DNA of 64,000 nucleotides from Betaproteobacteria bacterium (GTDB lineage: Bacteria; Pseudomonadota; Gammaproteobacteria; Burkholderiales; Rhodocyclaceae), in NCBI GenBank assembly GCA_009782565.1, contig WRIU01000011.1:1-64000 (forward strand), read 5' to 3'. A program made the position numbers and the translations under genes. The notes under the pieces are model-generated. The model did no database searches and was not told where the DNA came from. It saw nothing but the letters and a program-made list of their open reading frames with translations. This document shows, in pieces, positions 1 through 10,000 of this stretch (position 1 is its first letter; the number at the start of each line of letters is the position of its first letter).

Positions 1-248
1 TCAAGATAAACTTGATCACTAATTAAGCCTTCCCCATATACAAACTGTCCCAATGCTGTATAGCCTGTACGAGGGTCTGACGAAGTCATAGTCAACTTTA
101 CACCTAATAAAGTCTCCACTTTTCTTCGTTTCCAGGGCTCAGCATTTTCCAATTTTTGCACGAATTTTTTGAGCGCCATCTCGCTCTCTCCGCTCCAGGA
201 TGGACTCACCAGGCATCCGATAAGCAGGCTGGCCAATAGGTATTTCAT
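1..248 (-). CDS. Putative lipoprotein, truncated by the window edge
   Basis: This open frame is not in the ORF track because it runs off the left edge; 82 codons are visible. It starts at an ATG preceded by a strong AAAGGAGG ribosome binding site. The N-terminus (MKYLLASLLIGC) is a short charged and hydrophobic signal ending in a lipobox-like LIGC, so the product is probably an outer-membrane or periplasmic lipoprotein. The visible mature part is Lys/Glu-rich and then polar. I do not recognise the family. Small secreted proteins of this type include toxin-immunity proteins, but nothing here proves that role. Confidence 0.6.
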   Translation of the reverse strand, partial: MKYLLASLLIGCLVSPSWSGESEMALKKFVQKLENAEPWKRRKVETLLGVKLTMTSSDPRTGYTALGQFVYGEGLISDQVYL

Positions 249-386
249 CTCTCTTCCTCCTTTATTTTTCAAGGTGTCCCCGTATTCTGGAACTGCTTTT
301 TTTCTCTAGCAAAAATTCTTCCCATTCAGAACGATGATCCGTATCCCAGTGTCTTTCGTAATATTGTTGATATGTCTCAAGCTCGC

Positions 387-455
387 GTAGAAACCCATCA
401 TTTCTACACGTAGCGCGGTAGGATGGGTAGAGCTACACGTAGCGAAACCCATCAT
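387..455. repeat. Palindromic GTAGGATGGGT repeat cluster, copy 1
   Basis: Two half-units, ACCCATCAT and GTAGGATGGGTAG, are arranged around a GCTACACGTAGC centre, so the stretch folds on itself. The same core recurs at 542-573 and 1504-1546. This looks like a REP-type dispersed palindrome downstream of a gene. No transposase is nearby. Confidence 0.6.
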
Positions 456-541
456 TTTTCGAGCAATCTTTTTCATCATGCTTACAGTCATTCCAAGTTC
501 AATGTTGTCGCGAAAATTGCCGTTGACATAAAAATGAAACG

Positions 542-573
542 CGATGGGTTTCGCTACGCTCTACCCATCCTAC
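542..573. repeat. Palindromic GTAGGATGGGT repeat, copy 2
   Basis: GATGGGT and ACCCATCCTAC arms flank a TTCGCTACGCTCT loop. The copy overlaps the 3' end of the HD-domain gene and supplies its last codons and its TAG stop. Confidence 0.65.
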
Positions 574-1027
574 ACTTGCTATCCAACTGCCCGTACCGAT
601 CAAGAAACACCTCATACTTTGCCCGCAGCCTGTCGCCCGTCTGAGCGTCAAGCAAATGCAGCCGGCCATAGTTATGCGCTACGTCTGCGCGTTTCACTTG
701 CGCCGAAATTGGATTTTTCATCACTCTTGGCAGGTAACTTTCGTGGTAACTCTCACCCGGTTCATGCGTCATGGCACGGACGGCTTGAGCTATTTCTTCC
801 CCGAACTTCTCAGCGATCATCTCGAAAGAGACAATGGATCGATCCTTGCAATCCTCTACGCTATCGTGGAGCAGCCCCACGATTTCGTATTTTTCACCCA
901 AATGCCGCACCTTTTGTGCAACCGCCTTGACGTGCTCAACGTATTTCACGCCTGATTTGTCGACCTGCCCGTGGTGGGCGGTTTCCGCTAATTGAAGCGC
1001 CTCGGCAACCTTTGCATTGTCAGTCAT
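554..1027 (-). CDS. HD-domain phosphohydrolase-like protein (RelA/SpoT-type HD fold)
   Basis: About 157 residues. A single HD domain is visible: GVKYVEHV supplies the first His, and LLHDSVEDC is the classic HD pair. This pattern matches the hydrolase half of RelA/SpoT and small (p)ppGpp hydrolase-like proteins; no synthetase domain follows. The substrate cannot be deduced. I chose the ATG at 1027 rather than the track start at 1075 because it overlaps the stop of the upstream gene by 8 bases (ATGACTGA) and has a GGGGATGGG upstream, suggesting translational coupling. The final residues (CRMGRA) and the stop are encoded by a dispersed palindromic repeat, so the native C-terminus may have been replaced. 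Confidence 0.75.
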   Translation of the reverse strand: MTDNAKVAEALQLAETAHHGQVDKSGVKYVEHVKAVAQKVRHLGEKYEIVGLLHDSVEDCKDRSIVSFEMIAEKFGEEIAQAVRAMTHEPGESYHESYLPRVMKNPISAQVKRADVAHNYGRLHLLDAQTGDRLRAKYEVFLDRYGQLDSKCRMGRA

Positions 1028-1475
1028 CCCATCCCCGCCATTTTGCTTCTTCGCGCCCCTTTTCGCGGCGCGCAATAATCACTTCAGGGGCTTCGGCTAC
1101 AATGTTTGGCGGGTAATGATTAACCTTGGTAAAATCATTGACCATTTTAGCTTTGACTGCGTCGATGCTAGACAATCCCATTGACCGAGCCGTATCACAC
1201 GCCTCCGCTTCGGTTAGTAGATGGCCGTCATGAATATCATGTTCCTCCAGATCATCTCTAAAAGAATTCAGTATTAACTTTTCATTGCGCCACCCAACTT
1301 TCTTTCGACCCTGCGTTGCGCCAAGAAGCCCCCCTGATGGCCCTTCCATCGCTACATACAGCATCGGATTATCTTTCAATCGGGTGTCGAGGTAGTAACG
1401 AAAACAATACGGCTCATTTTTGTCATCCGGGGTTGCCATTACGCGCGCAATGATTTGCTCGACCGTTTCTTTCAT
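1020..1475 (-). CDS. Hypothetical protein upstream of the HD-domain gene
   Basis: A soluble 151-residue protein with no signal peptide or membrane segment. AAGGAG lies 8 nt before the ATG. It contains GPSGGLLGATQGRKKVGW and a charged C-terminus (REKGREEAKWRGWDD). I do not recognise the family. Its stop overlaps the start of the HD-domain gene, so the two are translated as a pair and probably act together, for example as a small nucleotide-metabolism or accessory module. Confidence 0.65.
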   Translation of the reverse strand: MKETVEQIIARVMATPDDKNEPYCFRYYLDTRLKDNPMLYVAMEGPSGGLLGATQGRKKVGWRNEKLILNSFRDDLEEHDIHDGHLLTEAEACDTARSMGLSSIDAVKAKMVNDFTKVNHYPPNIVAEAPEVIIARREKGREEAKWRGWDD

Positions 1476-1503
1476 TGCTGTGTCTCCTTAGTGAAGGCTG
1501 GCA

Positions 1504-1546
1504 GCGCGGTAGGATGGGTTTCGCTTCGCTCTACCCATCCTACGCG
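1504..1546. repeat. Palindromic GTAGGATGGGT repeat, copy 3 (complete)
   Basis: A perfect 11-bp inverted repeat, GTAGGATGGGT/ACCCATCCTAC (1509-1519 and 1533-1543), flanked by GCG and CGC. This is the best preserved copy. The next 285 bases up to tex hold no gene I can support. Confidence 0.7.
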
Positions 1547-1831
1547 GGTTCAACTGCTTGGCTTCTTTCATCAAAACACCCGCTTCCCAGAAAATGACAT
1601 TATTATATCATGGGAGATGGTTGTGCAGAGTACCCCTATGGCAATTATCACTGTAGTAATGATGCTCTGGTCTGGCAAGTGCCTGTAACCGCCTCGAAGC
1701 AGCATCCCGTAGCCTGTTCCGTTTGGTCAGGGTACGGGGCTTCATGATGAAAACCTCGATGTTTCGGCGCGAAAGGAGCGATTCGACTGCTGTTACACTA
1801 GTGGTTTACGTCACACCTACTTCTTTTCCCC

Positions 1832-4165
1832 ATGCTTGTTCCAATTGAACACCGGATTGCCGATGAACTCGGCGTTTCCACACATCAGGTTGCCGCCGCC
1901 GCGCGCTTGTTCGACGATGGCGCAACGGTTCCCTTCGTCGCGCGTTACCGCAAGGAAGCCACAGGCGGGCTGGACGACACGCAGTTGCGCACGCTCGCCG
2001 AACGGCTGGCCTATCTGCGCGAACTGGAAGAGCGCCGCACGACGGTGCTGGCCTCCATCGAAGAACAGGGCAAGCTGACGGAGGAATTGCGCGAACAGAT
2101 TGAATCTGCCCAAACCAAACAGCGCTTGGAAGACCTTTATTTGCCTTACAGGCCGAAGCGCCGCACGAAGGCGCAAATTGCCCGCGAGGCGGGGCTTGCG
2201 CCGCTGGCCGGGGCACTGCTCGCGAACCCGGAGTTGGAGCCGAAACGCGCCGCGCTGGAATACCTGAATCCCGACGCGGGCTTCGGGGACGCAAAAGCGG
2301 TGCTCGACGGGGCGCGCCAGATTCTGATGGAAGAGTTCTCGGAAGACGCCTCCTTGCTGGGCGAACTGCGCCAGCTTCTCCATGACGAAGGGGAAATATG
2401 CTCTACTGTGGAAGAAGGCAAGGAAAACGAAGGGGCGAAATTCCGCGACTGGTTCGATTTCCGCGAGCCGTTTGCCGCGATGCCTTCGCATCGGGCGCTG
2501 GCCTTGTTGCGCGGGCGTAACGAAGGGATATTGAAACTCACTCTCGACCTGCCCCGCCCCGACGGCGACGCCAGTGTTCCGCATCCCTGCGAGCAACGCA
2601 TCGCGGCCCGCTTCGGCATCCGGGATGAGGGCCGACCCGCCGACAGGTGGCTCGTCGAAACCGCGCACTGGGCCTGGATGGTGAAAATATCGCTCTCGCT
2701 GGAATTCGACCTGATGGGCACATTGCGCGAATGCGCGGAAGAGGAGGCCATCCGCGTCTTCGCCCGCAATCTGAAGGATTTGCTGCTCGCCGCCCCGGCG
2801 GGCGCGCACTGTGTGATGGGGCTCGATCCGGGCATCCGCACGGGGGTGAAAGTGGCGGTAGTGGACGCCACTGGAAAACTGCTGGATACGGAAACGGTCT
2901 ACCCGTTTGAACCTCGGCGCGACCGCGCGGGGACGCTTGCCACGCTCTTGACGCTGGCGAAAAAGCATACGGTGAAACTGATCGCTATCGGTAACGGCAC
3001 GGCTTCGCGCGAAACGGACGCGCTGGTGGCGGAACTATGCGCCAGCCAGCCGACATTGCGGCTCACAAGGGTGGTAGTCTCGGAAGCGGGGGCGTCGGTG
3101 TATTCGGCGTCGGAACTGGCGGCGCGGGAATTCCCTGCGCTGGATGTTTCCCTGCGCGGGGCAGTATCGATTGCGCGGCGGCTGCAAGACCCGCTGGCGG
3201 AACTGGTAAAGATCGAACCCAAGTCGATCGGCGTGGGCCAGTATCAGCACGATGTCAATCAGGGGCGGCTGGCAAGGAGCCTGGACGCGGTCGTCGAAGA
3301 CTGCGTCAACGCGGTCGGGGTCGACGTCAACACGGCTTCCGCGCCGCTGCTGGCGCGAATTTCGGGACTCAACACGCTGCTGGCGGGAAACATCGTCGCG
3401 CACCGCGACGGCAACGGCCCGTTTCGAGATCGCCGCGCGCTGCTGGAAGTCGCCCGGCTCGGCCCGAAGACTTTCGAGCAGGCAGCGGGGTTTTTACGCA
3501 TCCCGGACGGGGATAACCCGCTGGACGCTTCAGCCGTACACCCGGAAGCCTACCCGGTCGTGGAACGCATCCTCACGAAAACCGGCAAAGGCGCGCATGC
3601 GTTGATGAAAGATGCGGCTTTCGTGAAAACGATTGACGCCGCCGAGTTCACGGACGAGCGTTTCGGCCTGCCTACGGTCAAGGACATCCTCGCGGAACTG
3701 GAAAAACCTGGCCGCGACCCGCGCCCGGAATTCCGCACCGCGAACTTCCGCGAAGGCATCGAATCACTCGCCGACCTCACTGTCGGCATGCTGCTCGAAG
3801 GGGTGGTCACCAACGTCACAAACTTCGGGGCATTCGTGGACATCGGCGTACATCAGGACGGACTGGTGCACATTTCGGCGCTGTCCGACCGTTTCGTGAA
3901 AGACCCGCACAGCGTGGTGAAGGCCGGGCAAATCGTGAAAGTGAAAGTGCTCGAAGTCGACCTGCCACGCAAGCGCATTGCGCTCACCATGCGTCTGGCC
4001 GACGAAAACCGCCGTACTGAAACGAAACACCACGAACCGAAACGTACACCTTCGCGCGCCAACTCGCAGCCTCGGAAAAACTCTCGCCCCCCGCGCGGCA
4101 ACACTCAGCCGGAAGCTGCCGAAAGCGCGCTGGCACTGGCCTTCGCCCGCGCCCTGAACAAATAG
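1832..4165 (+). CDS. tex: Tex family RNA-binding transcriptional accessory protein
   Basis: 777 residues, the normal Tex length. The N-terminal helical region carries the family signature [11 protein letters not shown] YqgF/RNase H-like domain starts near residue 328 ([16 protein letters not shown]), followed by helix-hairpin-helix segments ([17 protein letters not shown]). A C-terminal S1 domain ([21 protein letters not shown]) is at about 645-720. The last ~50 residues are basic and low-complexity. Tex binds nucleic acid and affects transcription and RNA turnover; the precise reaction is unsettled for the family. The ATG at 1832 fits the usual N-terminus. hslO follows after 29 bp and may be co-transcribed. 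Confidence 0.95.
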   Translation: MLVPIEHRIADELGVSTHQVAAAARLFDDGATVPFVARYRKEATGGLDDTQLRTLAERLAYLRELEERRTTVLASIEEQGKLTEELREQIESAQTKQRLEDLYLPYRPKRRTKAQIAREAGLAPLAGALLANPELEPKRAALEYLNPDAGFGDAKAVLDGARQILMEEFSEDASLLGELRQLLHDEGEICSTVEEGKENEGAKFRDWFDFREPFAAMPSHRALALLRGRNEGILKLTLDLPRPDGDASVPHPCEQRIAARFGIRDEGRPADRWLVETAHWAWMVKISLSLEFDLMGTLRECAEEEAIRVFARNLKDLLLAAPAGAHCVMGLDPGIRTGVKVAVVDATGKLLDTETVYPFEPRRDRAGTLATLLTLAKKHTVKLIAIGNGTASRETDALVAELCASQPTLRLTRVVVSEAGASVYSASELAAREFPALDVSLRGAVSIARRLQDPLAELVKIEPKSIGVGQYQHDVNQGRLARSLDAVVEDCVNAVGVDVNTASAPLLARISGLNTLLAGNIVAHRDGNGPFRDRRALLEVARLGPKTFEQAAGFLRIPDGDNPLDASAVHPEAYPVVERILTKTGKGAHALMKDAAFVKTIDAAEFTDERFGLPTVKDILAELEKPGRDPRPEFRTANFREGIESLADLTVGMLLEGVVTNVTNFGAFVDIGVHQDGLVHISALSDRFVKDPHSVVKAGQIVKVKVLEVDLPRKRIALTMRLADENRRTETKHHEPKRTPSRANSQPRKNSRPPRGNTQPEAAESALALAFARALNK

Positions 4166-4194
4166 AACGACAAAAGCAACGGAAACCCCACGAC

Positions 4195-5049
4195 ATGAAC
4201 CCTTCTAGCGCCATCCAGCGTTTTTTGCTGGAAAACCTCGACATCCGCGGAGCCGTCGTCAAACTCACCGATGTTTGGCAAGCCCTGCAACACGAGCGCG
4301 GCTATTCCCCAACCGTTGCCGGGCTGTTGGGCGAAATGGCGGCCGTCTGCACGATCATCGCCGGGAACCTCAAACAGCCTGGTCGCCTCACGTTTCAGGC
4401 ACGGGGCAACGGGCCGGTCAAACATCTGGTGGTCGATTGTTCCGAGGCACTCAACCTGCGCGGTTACGCCATGGCCGAAGATTTCACCTTCGGAGACAAA
4501 CTGGTTTCGCTCCTTGGAGACGGACAGTTGCAATTAAGCCTGGAGACAGAAGGGCTTGAGCAGCCTTATCAAAGCATCGTCCCGCTCGAAGGCGACAACA
4601 TCGCCGAAGTGTTCTCGCACTACCTCGAACAGTCCGAACAACAGCCTGCCGGACTATGGCTGGCCTGTAGCCAGAACGCCAGCGCGGCGCTTTTCGTACA
4701 AAAACTTCCCGGCGCGGATGCGAAAGACTCCGACGGCTGGACGCGCACACTGACCCTGGCAGAGACCGTGCGCGAAGAGGAGTTGCTTGAACTGGATGCT
4801 GCCGCCCTGCTCCGCCGCCTGTTCGCCGAAGAGGATGTGCGTCTCTACCCGCCCAGAGCCGTTACGCACGACTGGCCGCGCAAGCCAGAACAAATTGCCG
4901 ACCTGTTGCTTACGCTGGGCGAAGAGGAAGTCCGTTCGATGATCACCGAAGACGGCGAACTCATCGTCCGCGATGAACTGTCGAACCATACCTATTCGTT
5001 CGACACAGCCGATGTCGATGCCCTTTTCCAGCCGCATACACTGCACTGA
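4195..5049 (+). CDS. hslO: Hsp33-family chaperone lacking the redox-switch cysteines
   Basis: 284 residues, normal Hsp33 length. The N-terminal Hsp33 fold is clear ([52 protein letters not shown]). Hsp33 is activated when CxC and CxxC cysteines in the C-terminal domain release zinc on oxidation. Here the domain is present ([24 protein letters not shown]), but the aligned positions read WPR and DELS, so all four zinc cysteines are missing. The only cysteines lie in the N-terminal part. The protein may be a constitutive holdase or may have lost the switch. It lies just downstream of tex. Confidence 0.88.
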   Translation: MNPSSAIQRFLLENLDIRGAVVKLTDVWQALQHERGYSPTVAGLLGEMAAVCTIIAGNLKQPGRLTFQARGNGPVKHLVVDCSEALNLRGYAMAEDFTFGDKLVSLLGDGQLQLSLETEGLEQPYQSIVPLEGDNIAEVFSHYLEQSEQQPAGLWLACSQNASAALFVQKLPGADAKDSDGWTRTLTLAETVREEELLELDAAALLRRLFAEEDVRLYPPRAVTHDWPRKPEQIADLLLTLGEEEVRSMITEDGELIVRDELSNHTYSFDTADVDALFQPHTLH

Positions 5050-5152
5050 CGGCATTTTTGCCTTGGGCTACCACGCTTAGGCTGTTTATACTCACTGCCT
5101 CGATTGCGCGCCGTAGAGCGCGCCCTGACCCGGATTCACGAGGAGAGAGCAT

Positions 5153-5974
5153 ATGCCCACACCACAGCAACTCGTCGCCGCGCGTTATGGCGACGCTTCC
5201 CTGCCTGCCCCGGCAGCATGGTCGCCCGTCATCGAACACCTGCTCGGCCACCGCTCGGTACGCGCATACCTGCCCGACCCGATCGATGACGATCAACTCG
5301 CTGCCATCATCGCTGCCGCACAATCAGCATCCAGCTCATCCAACCTGCAAGCCTGGAGCGTGGTAGCGGTGCGCGACCCGGCACGGCGGGCGAAACTGGC
5401 CGAACTGGCGGCCAAACAGGATCAAGTCGCGGAAGCGCCGCTGCAACTGGTGTGGATTGCCGACCTCGCCCGACTGGAGCGCCTGACCGAGATGACTCAG
5501 CGCCCGGACGGGGCGCTTGATTACCTCGAAGCCTTTCTCGTAGGGGCTATCGACGCGGCGCTGGCCGCGCAGAACGCGGCAGTAGCGGCAGAATCGCTCG
5601 GGCTTGGCGTGGTCTATATCGGCAGCATGCGCGACAAACCGGAAGAGGTTGCCGATTTGCTCGCGCTACCGCCCAAAACCGTTGCCGTATTCGGCATGTG
5701 CGTGGGCAAACCCGACCCGGCCCGACCCACCAGTATCAAACCGAGATTGCCGCAGTCGGTGGTGCTGCACCATGAACGTTATTCGCTCGACGCGCAAGAG
5801 TCCGGCATTGAAGCCTATAACAGCGCGATGGCACGCTTTTACGAGCAACAGAAGATGAACGTGCGCGGCACTTGGGCGGTACATTCGTCCAAGCGCATCG
5901 CGGGAGCGGAAACCCTTTCCGGACGCGACAGGTTGGTTGATTTTCTGCGGGCGCGTGGTTTCGCGCTGAAATAA
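5153..5974 (+). CDS. NfsA-type NAD(P)H-dependent FMN nitroreductase
   Basis: 273 residues. The nitroreductase fold is recognisable from HRSVRAYLPDPI near the N-terminus, the FMN-binding stretch AAQSASSSSNLQAWSVV, the dimer and flavin region around AVAAESLGLGVVYIGSMR, and VFGMCVGKPDP. The length and the C-terminal extension fit the NfsA/FRP group, which uses reduced nicotinamide to reduce nitroaromatics, quinones or free flavin. The physiological substrate is unknown. GAGGAGAGAG precedes the ATG. The gene is followed at 38 bp by the receiver-TPR gene. Confidence 0.85.
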   Translation: MPTPQQLVAARYGDASLPAPAAWSPVIEHLLGHRSVRAYLPDPIDDDQLAAIIAAAQSASSSSNLQAWSVVAVRDPARRAKLAELAAKQDQVAEAPLQLVWIADLARLERLTEMTQRPDGALDYLEAFLVGAIDAALAAQNAAVAAESLGLGVVYIGSMRDKPEEVADLLALPPKTVAVFGMCVGKPDPARPTSIKPRLPQSVVLHHERYSLDAQESGIEAYNSAMARFYEQQKMNVRGTWAVHSSKRIAGAETLSGRDRLVDFLRARGFALK

Positions 5975-6012
5975 TCGCCACGCTTTCAGCTTCATTTCCA
6001 GGATGTGCCGCC

Positions 6013-7704
6013 ATGCCCAGATTTGAAGACCTACAGGTTCTCGTCATCGCCAGCAATTCAAAACTACGCGCACAACTGCGCGATATGTTGTCCTCGTTCG
6101 GGTTCGGCGTCGTGCATCTTGCCGTAACGGCGCATACCGCCCTGCGTCACCTGCGGGCACGTCATTACGAGATGATCCTGTGCGATTTTGAACTGGGGGA
6201 CAGCCAGGACGGGCAACACTTTTTAGAAGACTTGCGCCAGCACGAGATCATCGCCAGCGATACGCTGTTTGTGATGATCACGGGCGAGCGCAATTACGAG
6301 CGCGTGGTCGGAACCGCCGAATTGCTGCCCGACGACTACATCCTTACGCCCCTGGCTCCCGGCGCGCTTGAAACGCGCCTGGCGCGAATCGCAGACAGGC
6401 GCGAAGCTCTTCTTCCGGCATGGCAACTGGCTGCCATCGGCGACTGGCTCGGGGCGATTGAATACTGCCTGGAGGCGGAAGCCGCATATCCACAATACCT
6501 GTTTGATTTTCATCGGCTCGAAGCCGGGTTCTACATCGCCGCAGGTCAACTCGACGAAGCAGAGGCAATTTATCGCCAGATTACGGAGAGCCAGCACATT
6601 CCCTGGGCGCAACTGGGGTTAGCCCGCTGTCTGGCACTCAAGAAAGACTACGCGCAAGCCGATACCCTGCTCTCCGATCTCATCGTCGGAAATGACCGTT
6701 TCATGGCTGCCTACGATCTTCTCGCCCGTGTGCGCGCAGAATGCGGACAGGCCAAGGCCGCATGCGAGGTACTGCATACGGCAACTGAACACTCGCCCTA
6801 TCGACTGAGCCGTCAGCGGCGGCTCGGTGAATTGGCGATGGAAGCGAATGATGCCGCCGCCGCTGAAACGGCTCTGGCAGAAGTCGTCCGCCAAAGCGCG
6901 AATTCCGGCTTCCGCAATCCAGAAGACCATGTACGGCTGGCGCAGGCGCAACTAGCGCAAAACAAGACCGACGCCGCGCGCATCACCATCGGCGACATCG
7001 ACCGCAATCTCGGTAGCCAGCCCAATGCCGCGCTGTGCAAGGCGCTTGCCAACGCGATGTTCTACGCGCATACGGGCGATGAGCAAGAAGCGCGAACGGA
7101 ACTCAGCGCGGCCGCCAGCCTCGCGGGCACGGGCGCGATACTCTCCTCTGGCTTGTCCCGCGAACTGGTGAAAGCATGTTTCGACCACGACATGAGAGGC
7201 GCAGGCAGTGAAGTCGTCTCGAACATCCTGCGCGTGACCGGCGACGAACAAACGGTCAACGCCCTGCGTGGGCTGCTCCAGTCTCGTGGACTAAAACTGC
7301 TCTCGGAGAGCCTCGAAAAAAATATTCAGGAAGAAGTCCGCAAGCTCATCAAGGGCGGTGCCGAAAAAGCGCGCACCGGCAACTACACCGGCGCAGTCGA
7401 AGCGATGATGGACGCCGTGCGTCAGATGCCTGGCCATCCGGTAGTGCTGTTCAATGCCGCGCTCGCCCTCTTGCGCCACATCGAACATCGCGGATGGAAC
7501 CACACGCTTGCCAGTCAGGCGCGTTCCCTGATCGAGCGCGCCCGTGCGCTCGACCCCGCCAGCACTCGCCTGAGCACGCTCGCCGAATACATGCACATAT
7601 TGATTGGCCGCAACGGCATCGTTGCCGACAATTTCGCGAAACCCGCCCACCGCGCGAAACGGAATTACGCCGCCGCCAGATGGCAGAATGCCCCCTTCGC
7701 ATAA
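6013..7704 (+). CDS. Response-regulator receiver fused to tetratricopeptide repeats
   Basis: 563 residues. Residues 1-125 form a CheY-like receiver: the phospho-acceptor Asp is in ILCDFELG and the signalling Thr in VMITGER. The usually conserved Lys of the KP motif is replaced (YILTPLAP), so phosphorylation signalling may be altered. The remainder is helical with TPR-like repeats (AGQLDEAEAIYRQI, GLARCLALKKDYAQADTLLSDL, AMMDAVRQMPGHPVVLFNAA), suggesting a protein-protein scaffold rather than a DNA-binding output. No cognate kinase is adjacent. It is convergent with relA, with an 8-bp gap. Confidence 0.85.
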   Translation: MPRFEDLQVLVIASNSKLRAQLRDMLSSFGFGVVHLAVTAHTALRHLRARHYEMILCDFELGDSQDGQHFLEDLRQHEIIASDTLFVMITGERNYERVVGTAELLPDDYILTPLAPGALETRLARIADRREALLPAWQLAAIGDWLGAIEYCLEAEAAYPQYLFDFHRLEAGFYIAAGQLDEAEAIYRQITESQHIPWAQLGLARCLALKKDYAQADTLLSDLIVGNDRFMAAYDLLARVRAECGQAKAACEVLHTATEHSPYRLSRQRRLGELAMEANDAAAAETALAEVVRQSANSGFRNPEDHVRLAQAQLAQNKTDAARITIGDIDRNLGSQPNAALCKALANAMFYAHTGDEQEARTELSAAASLAGTGAILSSGLSRELVKACFDHDMRGAGSEVVSNILRVTGDEQTVNALRGLLQSRGLKLLSESLEKNIQEEVRKLIKGGAEKARTGNYTGAVEAMMDAVRQMPGHPVVLFNAALALLRHIEHRGWNHTLASQARSLIERARALDPASTRLSTLAEYMHILIGRNGIVADNFAKPAHRAKRNYAAARWQNAPFA

Positions 7705-7712
7705 GCCAGCCC

Positions 7713-9932
7713 CTACCCCCTTCGCGCTTCCAGCACCCCCTTCACTTCCCCGATTTGTACAAGCGCCCGCTGCAACTGCGCGATGCTGCCAACCTCCAGG
7801 GTGAAACGCATGTTCGCCATGTTCTTTTTGCTTTGGGTGTTGACCGCCGTCAGGTTGAGCTTTTCGCGCAACAGTAATTCGGAGATGTCACGCAATAACC
7901 CTTGGCGATCCATCGCCTGAACGAAAATGTCCACCGAAAAGGTGGATTGCTCCTTGTCGTAAGCCCGTTCCCCCCACTCGGCGACGGTGACACGCTCAGG
8001 GTGCTGCTCGGCGAGATGGCGAAAATCGCGGCAATCGACACGGTGGATCGACACCCCCCGCCCCCGCGTGACGAACCCCTTGATGGCATCCGGCGGAGCC
8101 GGTTTGCAGCAACGCGAAAGCGAAGTCAGCAGGTCACCCATGCCGACGATCAATACTTTGCCGGAAGTGTTGCCCGTGCGCGAACGGCTGACGACAATTT
8201 CCGGCTTGCCATCGCTTCCGGTTTCCGCCGCGTTGGAGGCTACAACCATCTCGCGCATCGCCGACTGCAAGGCGCGCGGGCCGGGTTCCCCCCTGGCAAC
8301 CGCAAGATAAAGCGCATCGGTATCCTTGAAGCCCAGGCGAGCCGCCAGGGCTTCAAGGTTGATATGCGTATGGCCGTCACGCTGCATTTCACGCGTCACG
8401 GCATTGCGCCCGCGCGTGAGCAGTTCCGCTTCGTCCAGCGTTCCGAAATACTGCCGTATCTTGCGTTTGGCCTGCGCGCTCGCCACGTAAGCCTGACGCG
8501 CATCCAGCCAATCGCGCGATGGCCCACCCTCCTTGGCCACGACGATTTCCACCGTCTGCCCGTTCTCCAGCCGGGTATTGAGCGGCACGAGATGCCCATC
8601 GACCTTGGCACCACGGCAACGATGGCCGAGGTCGGTATGCAGCCGATAAGCAAAATCGACCGGCGTCGCCCCGCGCGGCAGATCCATCACCCTGCCCTGC
8701 GGCGTGAGCACGTAAATGGTATCGCTGAGGGAAGCCAGCTTGAGCTGTTCGACCCACTGCTTTGACCCCGTCACCTCGTCGCGCCACGACAGCAGGTTTC
8801 GCAACAACGCAATCTTGTCGTCGTACTCGTTCCCCCCGATGCCCATGCCTTCCTTATAGCGCCAGTGCGACGCTACCCCCTGTTCGGCATGCTGGTGCAT
8901 GGCATGGGTACGCACCTGCACTTCCAGCGCCTTGCCGTCACCAGCCAGCACGGCGGTATGCAAGGACTGGTAATTGTTCTCCTTGGGGCGAGAAATATAG
9001 TCGTCGTATTCATCATGGATCGGCAGCCATATCTGATGCACGATGCCGAGCACCGCATAGCAGTCCCGCACTTCCTCGACCAATACCCGCAAGGCGCGAA
9101 TGTCGTAGACCTCCGAGAAACTGATCTTTTTGGAGCGCATCTTGTTGTAGATGCTGTAGATGTGTTTGGGGCGACCCTGTATTTCAGCCTGAATACCAAC
9201 CGCTTCCAATTCATCGCGTAGGCGCGCGATAGCGTTCCGGATGAATGCCTCGCGCTCGGACCGGCGTTCATCGAGCATCCCGGCGATGCGCCTGTAGGTT
9301 TCCGGCTCAAGGAAACGGAAAGACAAATCTTCCAGTTCCCACTTGAGTTGCCAGACTCCCAGGCGATTGGCGAGCGGCGCATAGATATCCAACGCCTCAC
9401 GCGCCTCGTGCCGCCGCCGTTCGTCCGGCATATCAGCGAAATAACGCAAAGTCTGTGTGCGCGAAGCCAGGCGCAACAGCACAACGCGAATGTCCTCAAC
9501 CATCGCCAGCAGCATCTTTCGCAGGGTTTCGGTCTGAACGCGAACCTCCGGCGCAGAGGCCACGGAAGCGGTCTGGGTGACTATCCGCAGACTGTTGAGT
9601 TTGCGCTGCCCCGTCACCAATCTGGCGACATGCGACCCGAAATCAGCTTCAACCCGGTCACGCGCGCCCTTGACGAATTCCTCGATGGAAAACAGCAGCG
9701 CGGCAATACGGGCATCCACATCCAGCCGTAGCGATGAGACGATCAGCGCACAACCGAGCGCATGCGTCCAAACCGATTCCCCGGTTCCGAGCATATGATC
9801 CGCGTAAGCCTCTTTAGCAAGCGCGAGCGCACGCTCGATGACAGCCCGCTCCTCCTGTGTCATCCCTTCGGCAAGCAGGTCAATGGGAAGCGTGACCGCG
9901 TCGCGGTCAACGGCATGTTTGACGGAAACCAT
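7713..9932 (-). CDS. relA: (p)ppGpp synthetase RelA
   Basis: 739 residues. The order is N-terminal HD-like domain, synthetase domain (RPKHIYSIYNKM, YDIRALRVLV, NNYQSLHTAV), TGS domain (YVLTPQGRVMDLPRGATPVDFAYRLH), a helical/Cys-containing region (LTSLSRCCKPAPPD) and a C-terminal ACT domain (FVQAMDRQGLLRDISELL). The hydrolase His-Asp pair is replaced by Phe-Ser (AALLFSIEE), and the synthetase carries EYDD (an EXDD motif). Both mark RelA rather than SpoT. It makes (p)ppGpp from GTP/GDP and ATP in response to uncharged tRNA on ribosomes. It is divergent from mtfA across 68 bp. Confidence 0.95.
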   Translation of the reverse strand: MVSVKHAVDRDAVTLPIDLLAEGMTQEERAVIERALALAKEAYADHMLGTGESVWTHALGCALIVSSLRLDVDARIAALLFSIEEFVKGARDRVEADFGSHVARLVTGQRKLNSLRIVTQTASVASAPEVRVQTETLRKMLLAMVEDIRVVLLRLASRTQTLRYFADMPDERRRHEAREALDIYAPLANRLGVWQLKWELEDLSFRFLEPETYRRIAGMLDERRSEREAFIRNAIARLRDELEAVGIQAEIQGRPKHIYSIYNKMRSKKISFSEVYDIRALRVLVEEVRDCYAVLGIVHQIWLPIHDEYDDYISRPKENNYQSLHTAVLAGDGKALEVQVRTHAMHQHAEQGVASHWRYKEGMGIGGNEYDDKIALLRNLLSWRDEVTGSKQWVEQLKLASLSDTIYVLTPQGRVMDLPRGATPVDFAYRLHTDLGHRCRGAKVDGHLVPLNTRLENGQTVEIVVAKEGGPSRDWLDARQAYVASAQAKRKIRQYFGTLDEAELLTRGRNAVTREMQRDGHTHINLEALAARLGFKDTDALYLAVARGEPGPRALQSAMREMVVASNAAETGSDGKPEIVVSRSRTGNTSGKVLIVGMGDLLTSLSRCCKPAPPDAIKGFVTRGRGVSIHRVDCRDFRHLAEQHPERVTVAEWGERAYDKEQSTFSVDIFVQAMDRQGLLRDISELLLREKLNLTAVNTQSKKNMANMRFTLEVGSIAQLQRALVQIGEVKGVLEARRG

Positions 9933-10000
9933 ATACGTGATTATCCCATAAGGTTTCGTATCATCTCTTTTATTCTTCCACTATCCCGGTACAGGCAAAT

